Assembly (NCBI GenBank): GCA_033764725.1
Contig: JANRIR010000049.1
Location: forward strand, 1 to 35,184
Reading direction: 5' to 3'
From: RI-43 sp033764725
GTDB taxonomy: Bacteria > Pseudomonadota > Alphaproteobacteria > Caulobacterales > Aquidulcibacteraceae
DNA: 35,184 nt
Shown here: one piece after another, positions 31,985-35,184 of the stretch
Numbering within the stretch: the first letter of the stretch is position 1
Layout: the number at the start of each line of letters is the position of its first letter
Translations under genes and position numbers: made by a program
The notes under the pieces: generated by a model
Databases searched by the model: none
Told to the model about the DNA's origin: nothing
What the model saw: the letters and a program-made list of their open reading frames with translations, nothing else

Positions 31985-33106
31985 TCACTCCCCCTGCACG
32001 ATCGCCTCGCCCCGCGCTTCCTTGCGCGCGCTCACGACGATCGCCTGCGTCCAATACGCGTTGAACCAGCGCCGCCGCCACGCCGATCCGCCCGTGAACG
32101 CATCCGCCTGCGCGCCAAGCGTCACGCGCGCCCGCGCCTCTTCCAGCGTCTCGTCCGGCCGCGCCTGCGCACGCACCTCGCGCAGCAACGCGATCAGCCG
32201 ATCGAGATAGACGCGATCGCGCATCGGCCCCCCGTGCCCCGGCACGAGCGTCGCGAAATCATACGCCTTCAGCCGCTCCAGCACCCCGATCCATTCCGCC
32301 GGATAGGAGCCGAACCCGAACGGAATCGGCGACACGACAACATCACCCGTGACGAGCACGCGCTGCCTCGGCAGCCACACCACCGCGTCGCCATCCGTGT
32401 TCGCACGCCCCAGGAACAGTATCTCCACCGGTGCATCGCGATCCGCGATCACCAGCCGATCCGTGAACGTCTCATTCGGCGCGATGCGCGCCGCGCCCTC
32501 CAGATCGTGCGCATGCTGCGCCACCACGCGCGCCGCCTGCGCATAGCCTTGGCGCTCCTCCGTGAGCTCCGCCTGCGTCGATCGCCCTCGCAGGAACGCG
32601 ACGCCTTCAGCCAGATTCCGCTGCAGCACCGCATTGTTCGCCGCATCCTCCGTCGGCATGAACCGCGCCGTCGCAGCGGATGTCAGCGACGCACGCGTCT
32701 CAACCGTCGAGATCGTCCGCGCCTCCGGCCAATGCGCCAGCAGCGTCCGCAATCCGAGCACATGGTCCCCATGCCAATGCGTGATCACGATCGCCTTCAC
32801 GCGCTTGCCCGGCGCGATCTCCCGCACGAACGCCGCTATGCGCTCCGCCGCCGCCGGCGACCCGCCCGCATCGACCAGCACGACGCCATCGCTCTGCTCG
32901 ATCAATGTCACGTTGCCGAGCGGCTGGACCTGGAACGGCTCCGGGCTCATCAGCGCAGTCACACGCGGCGCGACGCCGACAGGCTCATAGAGATAACCGT
33001 CCGTACGCTGCACGATCGCATCGCCCGGATACGGAACCGAGGCTGGGACCGACGCGCACGCCACAACCGCCAACGCCAGGATCGCCTGTCTAATTTGGAC
33101 AATCAT
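31985..33106 (-). CDS. Metallo-beta-lactamase-fold hydrolase, probable lipoprotein
   Basis: A 373-residue MBL-fold protein. Zinc-binding motifs are THWHGDHVLG (HxHxDH), a TGDVVVSP aspartate and PGHGGPM with the last histidine, so the dinuclear site looks complete. The N-terminus MIVQIRQAILALAVVACAS has a lipobox-like VVAC, predicting a membrane-tethered periplasmic protein. ATG 33106 is preferred; ATG 33118 adds four residues; neither has a clear Shine-Dalgarno. A longer frame to 33298 would run through the xylanase operator and is rejected. It is divergent from the xylanase gene. The substrate is unknown; family members include beta-lactamases, lactonases and thioesterases. Confidence 0.82.
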   Translation of the reverse strand: MIVQIRQAILALAVVACASVPASVPYPGDAIVQRTDGYLYEPVGVAPRVTALMSPEPFQVQPLGNVTLIEQSDGVVLVDAGGSPAAAERIAAFVREIAPGKRVKAIVITHWHGDHVLGLRTLLAHWPEARTISTVETRASLTSAATARFMPTEDAANNAVLQRNLAEGVAFLRGRSTQAELTEERQGYAQAARVVAQHAHDLEGAARIAPNETFTDRLVIADRDAPVEILFLGRANTDGDAVVWLPRQRVLVTGDVVVSPIPFGFGSYPAEWIGVLERLKAYDFATLVPGHGGPMRDRVYLDRLIALLREVRAQARPDETLEEARARVTLGAQADAFTGGSAWRRRWFNAYWTQAIVVSARKEARGEAIVQGE

Positions 33107-33175
33107 GCCGCCAGCCATGCAGCACGCGCCCGCCCCGCGCACGCACACCGCGACAAACCAGCGACGAGCGTGATA

Positions 33176-33189
33176 TGGTAGCGCTACCA
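33176..33189. promoter_or_regulatory. Perfect 14-base palindromic operator, LacI/XylR type
   Basis: TGGTAGCGCTACCA is a perfect palindrome with the central CG and flanking TGG/CCA expected of LacI-family operators, and differs at one or two positions from the box described for the xylose repressor XylR of Xanthomonas. It lies between the divergent MBL and xylanase genes, 17 bases before the predicted xylanase start and six bases before its Shine-Dalgarno, a position suited to repression. Confidence 0.72.
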
Positions 33190-33206
33190 CAAAAAGGGAG
33201 GCGACC

Positions 33207-34334
33207 ATCCGCACCTTCAGCCCACGCATCCGCCTAGGCCTTCTCCTCGCGCCTCTCGCCTCACAGATTTGGGGCTGCGCCACGCCCCAAGGCCCCACGC
33301 AGGCCGCACAGCCGCCGTCGCTGAAGGATCTCTATGCCGGCCGCTTCACCATCGGCGCCGCCATCGATGCCGCCATGACGCGCGATCCCAAAATGGCCGC
33401 CCTCATCGCCCGCCACTATTCCTCGGTCACCGCCACCAACGCGATGAAGGCCTACGCCATCGCCCAGGGCGAAGGCCGCTACGATTTCACCGACGCAGAT
33501 GCGATCGTCGCCTTCGCGCAGGCGCACGCCATCGCCATCCGCGGCCACGCGCTCGTCTGGCATTGGAATGCCGGCGGCCAGAACGCCGCGCCCGATTGGT
33601 TCTTCGAAGGCGGCCGTGAAGCAACGCGCCGCCGCCTCGAAACCTACATCGCCGCTGTCGTCACGCATTTCCGCGGCAAGGTCTTCTGCTGGGACGTCGT
33701 CAACGAAGCGGCTTCCGACACCCAAGACGAAACATATCGCAAGTCCCGCTGGTTCGAAGCGCTCGGCCCCGACTATATCGAGATCGCCTTCCGCGCCGCC
33801 CGCGCCGCCGATCCCGACACGCTCCTCTTCCTCAACGATTACGACACCGAGCGCCCGGCCAAGCTCGCGAACCTGCTCGCCATCGTCGACGCCCTCAAAG
33901 CCAAAGGCGTCCCCATCGATGGGATCGGCCACCAATTGCACATGAATTATCGCGACGGGATCGACGGCGTCCGCGCCGCGCTCGAAGCCACCTCCGCGCG
34001 CGGCTTGATCAATCACGTCACCGAGCTCGACATCTCGATCTATGCCGATCCGCCCTCCTGCTATTCCTCGGCCCGCACCGGCTGCGAAGCCGATTTCGGC
34101 GCGGCCATTCCACCCGAACGCCTCGCCGCCCAGGCCCGCCTCTACGCCGCGCTCTTCGCCGAGTTCGCGCGCCATCCCACGCTCAAATCGGTGACCACCT
34201 GGGGCGTCACCGACGCGGATTCCTGGCTCGACGGCTTCCCCATCGCCCGCACCAACGCCCCCCTCCTGTTCGACCGCGCCGGCGCCCCGAAGCCCGCCTT
34301 CGACGCCGTCGCCCAAATCCTCACAGCTCCGTAA
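33207..34334 (+). CDS. GH10 endo-1,4-beta-xylanase, apparent ATC start
   Basis: A 375-residue glycoside hydrolase family 10 enzyme cleaving xylan backbones. A hydrophobic N-terminal signal (RLGLLLAPLASQIWGC, a possible but poor lipobox) is followed by the core from SLKDLYAGRFTIGAAID. Catalytic residues are E167 (WDVVNEA, acid/base) and E273 (HVTELDI, nucleophile); GHALVWHWN and GHQLHMNY are also typical. The Shine-Dalgarno GGGAGG (33196-33201) sits five bases before ATC at 33207, exactly where a start codon is expected, and the frame has no ATG, GTG or TTG between the stop at 33171 and ATG 33375. Starting at 33375 would delete the signal and the first beta strand. It may use a rare ATC start, or the start codon may be mutated. 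Confidence 0.85.
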   Translation: MRTFSPRIRLGLLLAPLASQIWGCATPQGPTQAAQPPSLKDLYAGRFTIGAAIDAAMTRDPKMAALIARHYSSVTATNAMKAYAIAQGEGRYDFTDADAIVAFAQAHAIAIRGHALVWHWNAGGQNAAPDWFFEGGREATRRRLETYIAAVVTHFRGKVFCWDVVNEAASDTQDETYRKSRWFEALGPDYIEIAFRAARAADPDTLLFLNDYDTERPAKLANLLAIVDALKAKGVPIDGIGHQLHMNYRDGIDGVRAALEATSARGLINHVTELDISIYADPPSCYSSARTGCEADFGAAIPPERLAAQARLYAALFAEFARHPTLKSVTTWGVTDADSWLDGFPIARTNAPLLFDRAGAPKPAFDAVAQILTAP

Positions 34335-34368
34335 CGGGCGCTCCGCCTCGCCTTCTGCGACCATCCGT

Positions 34369-34397
34369 TTGAGCCAACCGCGAAGGAGCGCTATAGG
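34369..34397 (+). promoter_or_regulatory. Candidate promoter for the DUF4240 gene
   Basis: TTGAGC (34369-34374) and TATAGG (34392-34397) are spaced by exactly 17 bases and lie 27 bases before the start codon, with an AAAGGA Shine-Dalgarno in between. This is the best -35/-10 pair I found in the window. Confidence 0.55.
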
Positions 34398-34423
34398 GTG
34401 CGCGGGCGGGGGACAAAGGACCC

Positions 34424-34969
34424 ATGAGCCACGACGACGGCGATCATCACAGCCACCCGGAGCCCGAGCTGGGCGACGACGAGTTCTGGGCGCTCATCGG
34501 GTACAATCCCGATCACCGCCAGCAGCTTGCGCTGATGGAAAGCCGCCTCCGCGGCCTGCCCCCCGAGCTCATCATGAGCTTCTGCCTCACCCTCCGCCAG
34601 GCGCTCAACCGCGCCCACATCCAGCCCCTATGGGCGGCCGCCTACGTCATGTGCGGCGCCGGCTCCGAGGAAGGCTTCGACGCCTTCAAGGCCTGGGTGA
34701 TCCTGCAGGGCCGCGACTATTTCGAAGCGGCGCTCCACGATCCCGATTGTCTCGCCGACATCCCCGAGATCGATTATTCCGTGTGCGAACATTTCCTCGT
34801 GCTCGCCGACCACGTGCATCACGACGTCGCCGGCGAATACCCGGACTACGCCCCCGCGCCGCGCCCGCACCTCGCCTTCACCGACCGCTGGGATTTCGAC
34901 TTCGTCGAAGGCATCCGCGAAACCCTGCCGCGCCTCTGGGCCCGATACGGCGAAGCCGCCGCCTACTGA
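34424..34969 (+). CDS. DUF4240 domain-containing protein
   Basis: A 181-residue predicted cytoplasmic protein. After a histidine/aspartate-rich start (MSHDDGDHHSH) it shows the DUF4240 pattern: FWALIGYN, LPPELIMSFCLTLRQALNRA, LWAAAYVMCGAGSEEGFDAF and WVILQGRDYFEAALHDPDCLAD. Family members are found in many bacteria and their function is not known to me. The C-terminal third (HLAFTDRWDFDFVEGIRETL) is less conserved. The length is normal. It is probably transcribed alone from the promoter just upstream and is followed by palindromic repeats. Confidence 0.85.
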   Translation: MSHDDGDHHSHPEPELGDDEFWALIGYNPDHRQQLALMESRLRGLPPELIMSFCLTLRQALNRAHIQPLWAAAYVMCGAGSEEGFDAFKAWVILQGRDYFEAALHDPDCLADIPEIDYSVCEHFLVLADHVHHDVAGEYPDYAPAPRPHLAFTDRWDFDFVEGIRETLPRLWARYGEAAAY

Positions 34970-34995
34970 CTTCGAAGCCTGCTCAACGTCGCACG

Positions 34996-35103
34996 CTCCT
35001 CCCCCGCCACCGGCCGCTTCGCGGCCGGATACTAAGGATTCCGAGACCGCAAGCGATCTCGGAGGGGGGAGGTGTCGCCCGCGCAGCGGCGACGGAGGGG
35101 GCC
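34996..35103. repeat. Palindromic intergenic repeat (family B), rearranged copy
   Basis: A CTCCTCCCCCGCCACCGGCC start and a GGTGTCGCCCGCGCAGCGGC end match the family B halves, but the centre contains a different hairpin, CCGAGACCGC...GCGATCTCGG. It lies 26 bases beyond the DUF4240 stop. Confidence 0.65.
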
Positions 35104-35158
35104 TTGGACCGCCGGCTTCCAGCCGGCCCCCCGCCGACCTCGCAGAGCTGCGCGCACT

Positions 35159-35184
35159 CCCCTCTCCCGCGCGAGCGGGAGAGG
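35159..35184. repeat. Family A-related hairpin at window end
   Basis: CCCTCTCCCGC pairs with GCGGGAGAGG-type sequence; the element is cut by the window end. Between it and the repeat at 34996 there is no gene. Confidence 0.45.

Noticed and set aside
33107..33298. Longer N-terminus for the MBL-fold protein
   Set aside because: It would translate the xylanase signal region and the palindromic operator antisense and put a second hydrophobic segment before the lipoprotein signal.

Overview
The window reads as chromosomal DNA of a very GC-rich Gram-negative alphaproteobacterium, probably Caulobacterales/Hyphomonadaceae-like. The evidence is the plsY-dprA-topA-rnr-Nudix order with a separate rpmG, two large TonB-dependent receptors, a class II DAHP synthase, and several families of short palindromic intergenic repeats. 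The taxon is inferred from gene content, not from a search. I saw no transposase, phage gene or CRISPR array.

Layout. (1) 100-3637: a PQQ-type sugar dehydrogenase lipoprotein, divergent from a tightly packed SDR / alpha-beta hydrolase / GST operon. (2) 3787-5436: an MHS-type MFS permease with an unusual 120-residue insert. (3) 5763-13625: a housekeeping block of plsY, dprA, a small antisense-overlapping gene, topA, rnr and a Nudix hydrolase. (4) 13770-27301: an accessory block with TonB receptor 1 and an M19 dipeptidase, tRNA-Gly(CCC), TonB receptor 2, a TpsB-type outer-membrane transporter downstream of a glycine-repeat lipoprotein, a citrate-synthase-like protein with an HTH domain, tRNA-Thr(CGT), a membrane-anchored sulfatase and a small membrane protein. 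(5) 27383-30510: rpmG, a repeat-rich stretch with four large compound palindromes around one unknown gene, then class II DAHP synthase. (6) 30631-31912: two tandem, distantly paralogous small exported proteins. (7) 31985-34334: a metallo-beta-lactamase-fold lipoprotein divergent from a GH10 xylanase, with a perfect LacI-type operator between them. (8) 34424-34969: a DUF4240 protein, then more palindromic repeats to the window end.

Working together. The accessory genes point to scavenging at the cell envelope: receptors, a dipeptidase, a sulfatase, a xylanase and a sugar dehydrogenase, all exported. The housekeeping block serves phospholipid synthesis, DNA uptake, supercoiling, RNA turnover and ribosomes. 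The most unusual items are the TpsB plus glycine-repeat lipoprotein pair, the xylanase whose only well-placed start codon is ATC right behind a good Shine-Dalgarno and a XylR-like operator, and the paralogous GDEALTC pair.
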